Source: Rikenellaceae bacterium UBA1749
Lineage (GTDB): Bacteria; Bacteroidota; Bacteroidia; Bacteroidales; Rikenellaceae
Length of the DNA stretch: 15,994 nt
Assembly (NCBI GenBank): GCA_002315675.1
Contig: DCHP01000112.1
Span: forward strand, 1 to 15,994
Reading direction: 5' to 3'
The notes beneath the pieces are model-generated. The model was given only the letters and a program-made list of their open reading frames with translations. It made no database searches and was not told the DNA's origin. Shown here piece by piece: positions 8,586 through 15,264 of the stretch. The translations under genes and the position numbers were made by a program. Position 1 is the stretch's first letter. Each line of letters starts with the position of its first letter.

Positions 8586-9107
8586 ATGGGATTTGCAAAA
8601 GTAACTTTAGATGGTGACATTGTTAAACCAAAGCTAGATTTCTCTGCTCTTAGTGAGGAAGAACTTCGTAAACTTGCAGAAAGAGCAACGATAGAATCTC
8701 GTATAATAGCAGGAAATTTTAAAGAATGTGTAGAAGAAGGAGTAGAATTTATGGATCATTTCCACCCGGAAGTGGAATATGATGATTATTTTTGCTCTCC
8801 CGGGCACTATACAATAAGATTTTTAGAAGATGATGTCGAAGATGATGTCATGGGCATAATGGTTAACACTGAGCGCTATATTATGACTCAAAAAGAAAAG
8901 GAAGAAATGAAATCAAAAAATATCATAATTACCGGTGTAGAAGGAGACTTTTATTTTTGTTGTTATGAACGTGTCGGCGATTTTAATGGACTACCGACTG
9001 GAATTAAAGGAGAATGCCTGTTAGTTTGTCCCGAGGATGACAGTATATCTATTCAAAAGCATTTTCTCAATAGTCCGCATAATGATACAGCAGAATTGTT
9101 AGAATAA
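8586..9107 (+). CDS. Hypothetical protein, first of two tandem paralogues (FHPE/CSPGH family)
   Basis: I do not recognise this 173-residue soluble, acidic protein. It is clearly related to the next gene: both share FHPE (59-62 here), CSPGH (70-74), a VN.E.Y...Q.EK..M block near 95-110, a GD strand with Cys residues, and IxKHF followed by a tail ending in E-hydrophobic-LE. The N-terminal 20 residues (VTLDGDIVKPKLDF) differ from the partner; the helical linker and the rest align. It starts 21 bases after the sigma-peptidase stop and the partner follows 19 bases after it, so all three are probably one transcript. Conserved His, Glu and Cys residues could be catalytic or bind metal, but no named motif is present. 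Being next to the protease, the pair are candidate substrates, inhibitors or effectors; that is inference. Confidence 0.75.
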   Translation: MGFAKVTLDGDIVKPKLDFSALSEEELRKLAERATIESRIIAGNFKECVEEGVEFMDHFHPEVEYDDYFCSPGHYTIRFLEDDVEDDVMGIMVNTERYIMTQKEKEEMKSKNIIITGVEGDFYFCCYERVGDFNGLPTGIKGECLLVCPEDDSISIQKHFLNSPHNDTAELLE

Positions 9108-9126
9108 AAAATAACTTATTATTTCC

Positions 9127-9651
9127 ATGAAATTTAAAAAAATTACTGTTCGAAAGGAGGATGATATAAGACTGCCTGAACCAAAGGCTGCACCGAAGCC
9201 TCGTCTTGCTGCCGATTCAGAAGAACGCAGAAAAGAACGAATGAGAGTTTGTATGATAGCGGCTAAGATGGCAGGAGACCTAAAGTCATACTCAGAAAAA
9301 GAGATCAGTTTTATGAATAATTTCCACCCGGAGTTGTTCTATTCAGAGCATTACTGTTCCCCAGGTCATTTTTCTACAGATGTAAGTGACCAAGGTCTGG
9401 TTATTTTTGTTAATGCGGAACAATATTCTATCTCACAGATAGAAAAAGATCAGATGGAATCTGATGGTATACATCTTATTCATATTGACGGGGATCTTTC
9501 CGTTCTTTGTCGTAATAATTTCGGAAGTTTTGATGTTCTGCCAAAAGTAGTATCCGGGACCTGCACCCTAATAGGTCCAGGACAGTGTGTCGAGTCAATT
9601 AACAAACACTTTCAAATGATTCAGAATACTGAGATTGAATTTTTGGAATAG
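9127..9651 (+). CDS. Hypothetical protein, second of two tandem paralogues (FHPE/CSPGH family)
   Basis: This 174-residue paralogue of the preceding gene is function unknown. Shared landmarks are FMNNFHPE (62-69), YCSPGHF (76-82), FVNAEQYSISQIEKDQM, the IDGD strand, and INKHF near the end with an EFLE terminus. The first 35 residues differ and are proline and charge rich (LPEPKAAPKPR), like a flexible linker, whereas the partner has an acidic start. Divergence is substantial, so the duplication is old and both copies have stayed open, which argues that both are used. It is the last gene before a 220-base gap and probably closes the transcript that begins at 6216. Confidence 0.75.
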   Translation: MKFKKITVRKEDDIRLPEPKAAPKPRLAADSEERRKERMRVCMIAAKMAGDLKSYSEKEISFMNNFHPELFYSEHYCSPGHFSTDVSDQGLVIFVNAEQYSISQIEKDQMESDGIHLIHIDGDLSVLCRNNFGSFDVLPKVVSGTCTLIGPGQCVESINKHFQMIQNTEIEFLE

Positions 9652-9679
9652 TGATTCCCCGAAAAATTGCTATTTATTT

Positions 9680-9741
9680 CTAACGTTCCCACTAGTTCGC
9701 GCTATAACAAGTAAACAGAACAGTTTTACAGTTATGACGCG
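9680..9741 (+). repeat. Duplicated leader, copy 1
   Basis: CTAACGTTC at 9680-9688, then TTCGCGCTAT and ACA.GTA in the same order and spacing as in copy 2 (10839-10901), ending in an ATG followed by a G/C-rich codon pair. The ATG is 54 bases from the first motif here and 55 in copy 2, a difference of one base. The conserved blocks suggest a promoter or 5' leader that was duplicated with its gene. Confidence 0.6.
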
Positions 9742-9785
9742 TTTTTTTTTATGAAATTTGATTACGATGAGATATAGGCAGAAAC
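9734..9785 (+). pseudogene. Decayed 5' end of a gene related to the one at 10894
   Basis: Directly after leader copy 1 an ATG (9734) reads M-T-R-F-F-L and then stops. If one T is added to the run of eight T after the CGT codon, the frame becomes M-T-R followed by F-rich residues and then F-D-Y-D-E-I, against M-A-R-L-F-R-P-D-Y-D-E-W at the start of the 10894 gene. A TAG follows directly after. Similarity beyond about 9785 is too weak to claim. I read it as a relic left by duplication, inactivated by a frameshift in a homopolymer and by a stop. Confidence 0.4.
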
Positions 9786-9871
9786 CAATTTTTGGTCTTC
9801 ATATCTGTGTCACAAGTAGGTACTACTAATGTGCTTAATTTATTAATGTTTAACAACTTAAAATTATTTTT

Positions 9872-10129
9872 ATGGCAAAATCAGGCTGGGCCGTACAGTA
9901 CGAGAGATTCGTAGGTGGCCCTATTAAAATTGACAGTCAGACGTGGAATAACTGCTATTTGCGGTTATATAAACCGGGACAGGTTTACCCTGGTGCCGAC
10001 CACCTCGAAGGTATTCCATATGGTCTTCGTGCCATACGGGCATATTGGTGTGGGGATATACTATATGCCGACCTTGAAGACGGAAGAACTTGTGAATGGG
10101 TAAACCCCGGCTGCCCAACTATTAGATGA
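9872..10129 (+). CDS. Small hypothetical protein
   Basis: I do not recognise this 85-residue protein. It is rich in Trp, Tyr and Gly with many predicted short beta strands (WAVQYERFVGG, NCYLRLYKPG, GLRAIRAYWCGDILYADLEDG), and it has three Cys residues and no membrane segment. Its stop codon overlaps the start of the next gene (ATGA, 10126-10129), so the two are translationally coupled and probably work as a pair. It lies 220 bases after the paralogue pair, with the duplicated leader in between, so it may start its own transcript. The composition resembles small beta-barrel accessory proteins, but no family is claimed. Confidence 0.65.
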   Translation: MAKSGWAVQYERFVGGPIKIDSQTWNNCYLRLYKPGQVYPGADHLEGIPYGLRAIRAYWCGDILYADLEDGRTCEWVNPGCPTIR

Positions 10130-10809
10130 GCAGTTTAAGAAATGCAGAAAATGAGCGTTCATTTCCCCAGCATAATTCGTTATTTCAACTGACAACGTTC
10201 AGATACAATCCCGATCAGCGGAATCCATATCCTGTGTTTCCGGTATCCGTATCCAGTCGTTGTTTTTTCCATCGATGTGAGGATGCACTCCAGACAATAA
10301 GGAGGAAAGCACCAGATCCTTTTGTGTATTGCTTTATTATCCACGAAATACCTTTTGATATTGAGATTGGTCCGGACGAGTCAATAGCGGAGTATGTCTT
10401 TGACAGCTACGGATCCCTATTCTCATCCAGGACCTATGCGATCATTTCTGACAGAGGCCATGATGGTCCCACGACAACGGGATGGACCGAATATTTTAAT
10501 TCAATAAGGAAAACCGATTGGTCGAAACCGGAACAGTTGCATTTCAGATCCGGTGACATTGTCGAAATTCATGGTCGGGAAGGAAATCAATATTTCCCAC
10601 ATGATCAAGTGGAAATAGGCATTATTTCCAGTCTCCCTCCAAATAATGAGTCTGAACCAAAGGATTGTTATGGTGTCATAACGTTGTCTTCTCCCGGTGT
10701 CTTAGATCATGCCCCTATATGTTCAGTATTTAAGCCTCATTTTATTGTTAAAGATATATATAAGAGGAAACTGGATGGCTTCTTAATAAAAATGTACGAG
10801 AATAAATAA
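10126..10809 (+). CDS. Hypothetical protein with a C-terminal beta-rich module
   Basis: This 227-residue protein is of unknown function. Its start overlaps the stop of the 85-residue gene by four bases (ATGA), a sign of coupled translation. Residues 50-125 hold beta strands with FVYCFIIHEIPFDIEI and a segment YGSLFSSRTYAIISDRGHDGPTTTGWTEYF. Around 140-170, RSGDIVEIHG followed by VEIGIISSLPP reads like a small beta barrel of the GDIVEV...VELGIV type that I associate with Bacteroidetes hypothetical proteins. There is no signal peptide and no membrane helix. The N terminus (MSSLRNAENERSFPQHN) is polar and probably disordered. Neither sequence nor neighbours show a biochemical role. Confidence 0.65.
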   Translation: MSSLRNAENERSFPQHNSLFQLTTFRYNPDQRNPYPVFPVSVSSRCFFHRCEDALQTIRRKAPDPFVYCFIIHEIPFDIEIGPDESIAEYVFDSYGSLFSSRTYAIISDRGHDGPTTTGWTEYFNSIRKTDWSKPEQLHFRSGDIVEIHGREGNQYFPHDQVEIGIISSLPPNNESEPKDCYGVITLSSPGVLDHAPICSVFKPHFIVKDIYKRKLDGFLIKMYENK

Positions 10810-10838
10810 AAATACTCATTGCATCTTTGTGATTTTTC

Positions 10839-10901
10839 CTAACGTTCTGATTAATTCGCGCTATTACAGGTATAAAATTTAATTATAACTGTAATGGCGC
10901 G
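10839..10901 (+). repeat. Duplicated leader, copy 2 (upstream of the 10894 operon)
   Basis: This is the second copy of the leader first seen at 9680: CTAACGTTC (10839-10847), TTCGCGCTAT, ACA.GTA, then the ATG at 10894 of an intact gene. Because it sits directly ahead of a five-gene run, it is the better candidate for a working promoter or leader. I could not match clear Bacteroides -33/-7 boxes. Confidence 0.55.
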
Positions 10902-11313
10902 ATTATTTAGACCGGATTATGACGAGTGGAAGACAAATACCTTCCCCGAACTTCTATGCAAACTCATCAAAGCATACCTCAAGGATTTCTATTCTCATCT
11001 GAAAGGTCATTCTGTTGAAAAGATATGCCGTGATATCCAGGGATATCTCGAATGCAATATCTCAGAAAAGGTCTTCGATTATTTCGAGGAGGAAGGGTAC
11101 ATCTCACCTGACCTTGAAGTAAGGTCTTACCCTTATGATACAAATCTCTTAAGGTATGTCGAAATTTCACCGGAAATACGTGATATCCCATATGAATATC
11201 GCGATCTGGAAGAACTCTGTGATGACATTCCAGGGTTGATTTCAGCACATGTCACCGAATTTCTTTCCGAGAAAGCGAAGGAAGACACAACCTCAGAAGA
11301 AATAGAATCATAA
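10894..11313 (+). CDS. Hypothetical acidic helical protein, first gene of a five-gene run
   Basis: I do not recognise this 139-residue protein. It is acidic and mostly helical, with no membrane segment. Two helices look alike: VEKICRDIQGYLECNISEKV (41-60) and LEELCDDIPGLISAHVTEFL (105-124), each with Cys-x-Asp then a hydrophobic helix. The next small protein (11329) has a related stretch HICEDLSELISDYV. This may be an internal duplication shared across the two genes. It begins straight after leader copy 2, ends 15 bases before the next gene, and its 5' end has a decayed relative at 9734. The acidic tail (KEDTTSEEIES) is probably disordered. Confidence 0.65.
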   Translation: MARLFRPDYDEWKTNTFPELLCKLIKAYLKDFYSHLKGHSVEKICRDIQGYLECNISEKVFDYFEEEGYISPDLEVRSYPYDTNLLRYVEISPEIRDIPYEYRDLEELCDDIPGLISAHVTEFLSEKAKEDTTSEEIES

Positions 11314-11328
11314 TATCAAAAACCAAAT

Positions 11329-11562
11329 ATGAGCGAATTATTGAAGGCCCTGCTCTTTGGGGGCGCCGGGTATGCCATCGGCAACCGCATCAGCAATGAT
11401 GACGCTGTTGAAATCGTCAAAAGCTATCTCACAGCTGTCAATTTTGAATCACTTATCAGAGACTGGCAAGAACAGCACATCTGTGAGGACTTAAGTGAAC
11501 TCATCTCTGATTACGTTGAAAAAAACTACATAGTTATCAGTAAAAAGAACGAATACTTCTGA
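11329..11562 (+). CDS. Small hypothetical protein with hydrophobic N terminus
   Basis: This 77-residue protein opens with a hydrophobic, glycine-rich stretch LLKALLFGGAGYAIG (4-18), too short and too weak for a sure membrane helix but able to sit at a membrane. The rest is helical and acidic, with HICEDLSELISDYV resembling segments of the preceding 139-residue protein. Only 3 bases separate its stop from the next start (11566), and the next gene encodes a membrane peptide, so a membrane-linked role for the pair is plausible. No family is recognised. Confidence 0.6.
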   Translation: MSELLKALLFGGAGYAIGNRISNDDAVEIVKSYLTAVNFESLIRDWQEQHICEDLSELISDYVEKNYIVISKKNEYF

Positions 11563-11565
11563 TTT

Positions 11566-11763
11566 ATGCTGAAAGCAATATTCAAGGGAATCCTGATAGT
11601 GATAGGACTGCTGATTCTCATTCCGCTTCTTTGCCTGCTCGCCACACTGGTTGTCAGTCTGTTCGGGTCGCTGAGTCTGGCAGCACTGTCAGGTAGCGCT
11701 ATTTTCATGATAGTTTGTGGGGTGATAATAGTTATTTCGCTGATCATTATTTTCAAGGATTAA
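11566..11763 (+). CDS. Small two-helix membrane protein
   Basis: This 65-residue protein is almost wholly hydrophobic. Residues 9-34 (ILIVIGLLILIPLLCLLATL onward) and 43-62 (SAIFMIVCGVIIVISLIIIF) form two membrane helices joined by a short Gly/Ser turn, with a positive N terminus (KAIFKG) and a short KD end. Both termini are therefore probably cytoplasmic. Small proteins of this shape may be holin-like, toxin, or scaffold subunits; sequence alone cannot separate these. It is embedded in a tight run of genes (3 bases after the previous stop, 39 before the next start), so it is likely to work with the neighbours. Confidence 0.65.
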   Translation: MLKAIFKGILIVIGLLILIPLLCLLATLVVSLFGSLSLAALSGSAIFMIVCGVIIVISLIIIFKD

Positions 11764-11802
11764 AAACTAATAATTACATAAATATTTCATCTTTAATTAA
11801 TT

Positions 11803-12555
11803 ATGCATTGGAACCATTCTGAACAACGGCCATATTTTCTCGCCAATTATCATATGCCGCAAATCATGACCAAAGAAGAAATTGATCACTTTGTCATTAA
11901 TCTCGTCGAAGATTATTATGGTGACAGCGATGTCGATATCATCAATCTGCAAATATCGAAAATTCAAAATCTTTTCAATAATGTTGGATACAGCGTCGAG
12001 AGATTCATGCTCAATCATACCTGGAAATGCATAGAAAGTGCTAAGATCAGGTTCAGACTAATTGACGAATTCATCTTTCGTTCATTCAGAGAACTTGGTA
12101 TTCTTGACTATGTTGATTATTGTCAGAAAGTCGCTTTCCTTAAAAGAAACGGTAAAAATGACGAGTTTATCGAATACATTAAAGAGTTATCTCCTGAAGA
12201 TTTTGACAATCTTGCAAGGTTATACTTCTGCCAAACGGAAAGTGATGTATGGGATATGTACGCTGAAGGAATTGGTTCCGTCCATGATATGGCTAACTTT
12301 TATGATGATCAGGAAAAGAATCTGTCATTTTTGCGATACATATATAATCGTGGCAATCACAGCGACGAGGTTATTTGGGCACTTGAAGTTAATTTGGGGA
12401 TGATTGATTATGATGAATTCTTCGAGAAAGGCAACATGGACAAGATTCAAAGAGCATGGGAAACAGGGATAATGGAAATCAGAGAGAAGTTCGTTCATAC
12501 AGAGTCTAGTCTTCAAAGACTTAAGGAAATTCTTGATAAGTCTAATGACGAGTAA
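11803..12555 (+). CDS. Hypothetical helical protein upstream of the FtsZ-C-like gene
   Basis: I do not recognise this 250-residue acidic, helix-rich soluble protein. It has no Walker motif, no tubulin-type GGGTG(S/T)G loop, no signal peptide and no membrane helix. The C-terminal 35 residues are strongly charged and could form a coiled coil (REKFVHTESSLQRLKEILDK). Its stop codon (12553-12555) directly abuts the ATG of the next gene with no spacer, so the two are probably translated together and may bind each other. It is A+T rich like the surrounding cargo. Confidence 0.65.
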   Translation: MHWNHSEQRPYFLANYHMPQIMTKEEIDHFVINLVEDYYGDSDVDIINLQISKIQNLFNNVGYSVERFMLNHTWKCIESAKIRFRLIDEFIFRSFRELGILDYVDYCQKVAFLKRNGKNDEFIEYIKELSPEDFDNLARLYFCQTESDVWDMYAEGIGSVHDMANFYDDQEKNLSFLRYIYNRGNHSDEVIWALEVNLGMIDYDEFFEKGNMDKIQRAWETGIMEIREKFVHTESSLQRLKEILDKSNDE

Positions 12556-12969
12556 ATGAAACACGTAGAGAATATGTTAACATTAGATTTGACAGAAATA
12601 AAAGAGTTGATTGACTCGGAAATAAAAAAAGATGATGACTTTTTTTGTCTTGCTGCCAAGGATTTTGCAAGAATGAAAGACCTGGCCGGTAATCCTTTTG
12701 CCGCAATTGTAACAAGTTGCTCCAATAGTGTAATCTCTCTAGCAGATGAGTTGTATCAGTCTGTTATTTCCATAGATCATGACGGAATAATGGGAATCTG
12801 TATCCAGATTCATTCAATAGATTTTAAGATGAGAGAGTTGTCAAACTTCATGAAAGCTGTTTCATCCTATTTCGGCAGAAATAATAAAATAAAGATAGGG
12901 ATTATCCAAGACCCAGATTTACCAACAGGTGCGAGGAAATTGGTTGCTGTTCTATATGCAAAAGTTTAA
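12556..12969 (+). CDS. Standalone protein resembling the FtsZ C-terminal domain
   Basis: This 137-residue protein fits the layout of the FtsZ C-terminal (post-GTPase) domain. It opens with LDLTEIKELID, comparable with the INVDFADVRTVM start of that domain. A strand DGIMGICIQIHSIDFKM follows, comparable with the RGVLVNI..G.DL strand, then a helix RELSNFMKAVSSYF. It ends in KIKIGIIQDPDLPTGARKL, comparable with the terminal strand pair of the IGT.LDPDM.....VTVVAT type. The GTP-binding N-terminal domain is absent, as is the C-terminal MinD/FtsA-binding tail. The match is by eye over a 137-residue protein, and a chance alpha/beta resemblance is possible. If real, it could bind tubulin-like polymers or cap them. 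The start abuts the preceding stop; an internal Met at residue 7 is an alternative start. Confidence 0.5.
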   Translation: MKHVENMLTLDLTEIKELIDSEIKKDDDFFCLAAKDFARMKDLAGNPFAAIVTSCSNSVISLADELYQSVISIDHDGIMGICIQIHSIDFKMRELSNFMKAVSSYFGRNNKIKIGIIQDPDLPTGARKLVAVLYAKV

Positions 12970-13060
12970 TGCAAGGTATTTGTATATATTCAATTGGTAT
13001 CTCCATCTAGAGTTCTTTATTCTTTGAAATAATTGATGGTGATCTACAAAATCGACGAGA

Positions 13061-13960
13061 ATGAACATTCCATACTCAAAAAACGACATTGTCAGGTTCG
13101 TGACCAAAGAGCCGTGCGTTCACGTGAACGTAATGTTTAACTCTGAAAACTTCGATCTGAACGACATCAGCAAAGAAGAATACATCGGACGGATCAAGGC
13201 TGTGATAGATGGCGGGAAGTACTATCTTGTCTCAACCATCTCACCGATGGATGGGTTCAACTGCATTGCCGATGCCCGGGACATCCTCTGCAGTATGGGC
13301 GAGTCAGAGCTCAGTGAAGACCAGAAGATGAAATATCATGCCAGACACGATGGCTACGAGGCGCCGAACTGCTATGAGATTGATCCCGGTGCCGAGGATC
13401 TGAAGGGTCTGGATTTCGAGCAGAAATGCATTACCGTTGCCCGCAAGGCGATGGACTGTCTGTTTCCCGGGAAAGACATCGTGGAGATGAACAGGAATTT
13501 CGGGGATGTTCTCCGCGAACGCTACTTGAAAGGTTTGGACGACAGTCTTGTCCTGCTTCCGGGTGAAAAGCGCAGCAAGAAAAGGGAGAAGGAACTTCTT
13601 GAAACTAAGGACAACCTTTTGCAATGGTTCAAAAATCTGCGGTTCAAGGAGTTCTATATGGTCAATGTGGGATTCCGTGAGGAAAAGACCGCTGAGGACC
13701 ATGAGTTCGAGGACGCCATTCTCAAGAAAATGCAGACACATTTCGGGAAGGACTTTTCCTTTGACGATGATGAAGGTAATCTGATAACTAAGTTTTGGAC
13801 GGTGGCTGTTTCCACCGGTTTCGACGAGGCCTATGTACTTCGCGATGTAAAGGAAAGGACAGACTTTTACATGTGGCTTGGACCGGAGCACTATGACATG
13901 GACGAGGCCTCTCAGAAATTCTTCCGCGACTGCCGGATTAAAACAAGACCATGTACATAA
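13061..13960 (+). CDS. Hypothetical protein, possibly element backbone
   Basis: I do not recognise this 299-residue soluble protein. It has no signal peptide, membrane helix or nucleotide-binding motif. The middle (residues 168-190, KRSKKREKELLETKDNLLQWF) is charged and helical. The C-terminal part has an acidic patch FDDDEG and the segment TDFYMWLGPEHYDMDEA. Its codon use is visibly G+C richer than the 3182-12969 cargo and similar to the helicase gene at 73, so it may belong to the same older element backbone. It lies 91 bases after the FtsZ-C-like gene and converges on the relaxase gene across a cluster of inverted repeats. The ATG at 13061 is the first in-frame start. Confidence 0.7.
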   Translation: MNIPYSKNDIVRFVTKEPCVHVNVMFNSENFDLNDISKEEYIGRIKAVIDGGKYYLVSTISPMDGFNCIADARDILCSMGESELSEDQKMKYHARHDGYEAPNCYEIDPGAEDLKGLDFEQKCITVARKAMDCLFPGKDIVEMNRNFGDVLRERYLKGLDDSLVLLPGEKRSKKREKELLETKDNLLQWFKNLRFKEFYMVNVGFREEKTAEDHEFEDAILKKMQTHFGKDFSFDDDEGNLITKFWTVAVSTGFDEAYVLRDVKERTDFYMWLGPEHYDMDEASQKFFRDCRIKTRPCT

Positions 13961-13985
13961 TTCATTTATTTTCAGCACATTCGAC

Positions 13986-14073
13986 AAGTAAAGTAAAATC
14001 ACGGACCTTTTCGCTAAATGGATGTTATAGGAAAAGGTTTACTTTGGACCAAGTAAAGTGGATTACTTTACTT
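13986..14073. repeat. Cluster of inverted AAGTAAA motifs between convergent genes
   Basis: AAGTAAAGTAA (13986-13996) pairs with TTACTTTACTT (14063-14073). TTTACTT (14038-14044) pairs with AAGTAAA (14051-14057) as a near-perfect palindrome with TGGACC at its centre. AAGTAAAGT (14051-14059) pairs with ACTTTACTT (14065-14073) around a 5-base loop. The arms are mutually exclusive, so competing hairpins can form on either strand. The cluster separates the end of the 13061 gene from the relaxase stop (14078). No long T run follows, so an intrinsic terminator is possible but not typical. Confidence 0.6.
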
Positions 14074-14077
14074 CTCC

Positions 14078-15262
14078 TCACAGCTTGACATAGAATGTCT
14101 TTTTGTGTTCTTCTGGTTTTTGCTCTTTGCCGCTTGCATCTTCCGCTTTTTCATTGTGCACACCTTTAGCGTTGGCTGCACTTTCTTCGATGTTTCTTGT
14201 GTGGGCGTCTTTTTCAGGTTTGGAAATTTCTTTGATGGTATTCTCCCCTTTCGTGTTGAGCTCTTCGATGTTTGCTCTTTCTACATTGTCGATGTCCGTA
14301 AGCTTGATGCAGTTCTTTGTTATTCTGTCGACAAAGTAAATGCTGTCTGTTAGTCTTATGCCTTTTTCCTTTCGGATTACCATTCGTATGTGTTCCTCCT
14401 TGAGGTATTCTCTTAGTTCTTCCAGATTTTGGCTTTTGAGGAATTGCAGGCGAATCATCTCTTGCATTGTTTCGAATGCTTCCATATCGAGGTTGACACT
14501 ATTAGACTGTGCTTGGTTGTACCATTCGCCTGTTTTATCGAGGTCCGTGATGAAATTGGTGCAGGTTTGTCCTTTTAGGTTTAATCCGATGAAACCCAGA
14601 TGTCTTTTATTGTCATCCAGAACTTTGTCGGAAACTTTTATTCCAAAGGATTCCATGATTGCCTTGTATTCATTGAAATCTTTGAAATTATACTTCAACG
14701 CTTCTTCATGGATTCTTGTAATTTGAGCGACAGTATTACCCGTTCTGTAGTTGAAATATTTAACCGTATCTGTTTTTTTACCGACATAGTTCGGATCTCG
14801 TCCGAAGGTGAGACCGTATTTCTGACAAAGCTCCTTGAGGAGTTTTCTGCTTTTAAATGCAGACATTGCAATATCAACTACTCTATTATCTGTTTTTGCA
14901 CGAGTACTCACTATATGGTAATGTTTACGCTCGATATCATTATGTTTAAAGATTACCCAAGGTTGTTCACCATATCCCATTCCTTCCATATACTCTTTAG
15001 CAAAGTTGAATGCTGTATTATCAGAAAGTTCTTCGTTTGGTCCAGGTGACATGGCGAAATGAACTCCTAGTTTTCTTGATCTTGCCGGCAGCCATGGATT
15101 CAATTCCAGGTCTCTCATTTCATATCTTATTCTGAACGGATTTTTGGGTTCGCTAACGTTTTCTGCTCCGAGAATTTCGCATTCTCCGAAGAACATTTTG
15201 TCCATGTTATACTTCAGACCTGATTTACAAGATGCGGATTGTTTGAGTTGTACTATAACCAT
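14078..15262 (-). CDS. Relaxase / mobilization nuclease
   Basis: This 394-residue protein is a MobP-like relaxase of the type found on Bacteroides mobilizable elements (relaxase/mobilization nuclease family). The N-terminal 120 residues hold the catalytic signatures: H68 in VHFAMSP, H107 in FKHND, and the metal-binding H114-Y-H116 in ERKHYHIVSTR. Y18 (LKYNM) is a candidate nicking tyrosine. Such enzymes cut one strand at oriT and stay bound to the 5' end for transfer. The middle is helical, and the C-terminal tail (from about 345) is charged, low-complexity and probably disordered. It is translated right after the ribbon-helix-helix gene (two bases between stop and start) and is convergent with the 13061 gene. 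Whether the element supplies its own secretion genes cannot be seen in this window. Confidence 0.85.
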   Translation of the reverse strand: MVIVQLKQSASCKSGLKYNMDKMFFGECEILGAENVSEPKNPFRIRYEMRDLELNPWLPARSRKLGVHFAMSPGPNEELSDNTAFNFAKEYMEGMGYGEQPWVIFKHNDIERKHYHIVSTRAKTDNRVVDIAMSAFKSRKLLKELCQKYGLTFGRDPNYVGKKTDTVKYFNYRTGNTVAQITRIHEEALKYNFKDFNEYKAIMESFGIKVSDKVLDDNKRHLGFIGLNLKGQTCTNFITDLDKTGEWYNQAQSNSVNLDMEAFETMQEMIRLQFLKSQNLEELREYLKEEHIRMVIRKEKGIRLTDSIYFVDRITKNCIKLTDIDNVERANIEELNTKGENTIKEISKPEKDAHTRNIEESAANAKGVHNEKAEDASGKEQKPEEHKKTFYVKL

Positions 15263-15264
15263 TT

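Noticed and set aside
12556..12969. A complete FtsZ or tubulin gene
   Set aside because: Neither this gene nor the preceding one has the GGGTG(S/T)G nucleotide-binding loop, and the length covers only the C-terminal domain.
13036..13140. A 34-codon open frame starting ATG GTG before the 13061 gene
   Set aside because: It is out of frame with and mostly inside the 13061 gene and shows nothing recognisable.
13304..14002. A 232-codon open frame on the minus strand
   Set aside because: It is antisense to the 13061 gene and runs into the inverted-repeat cluster; the plus-strand frame has better codon use and a clean start.
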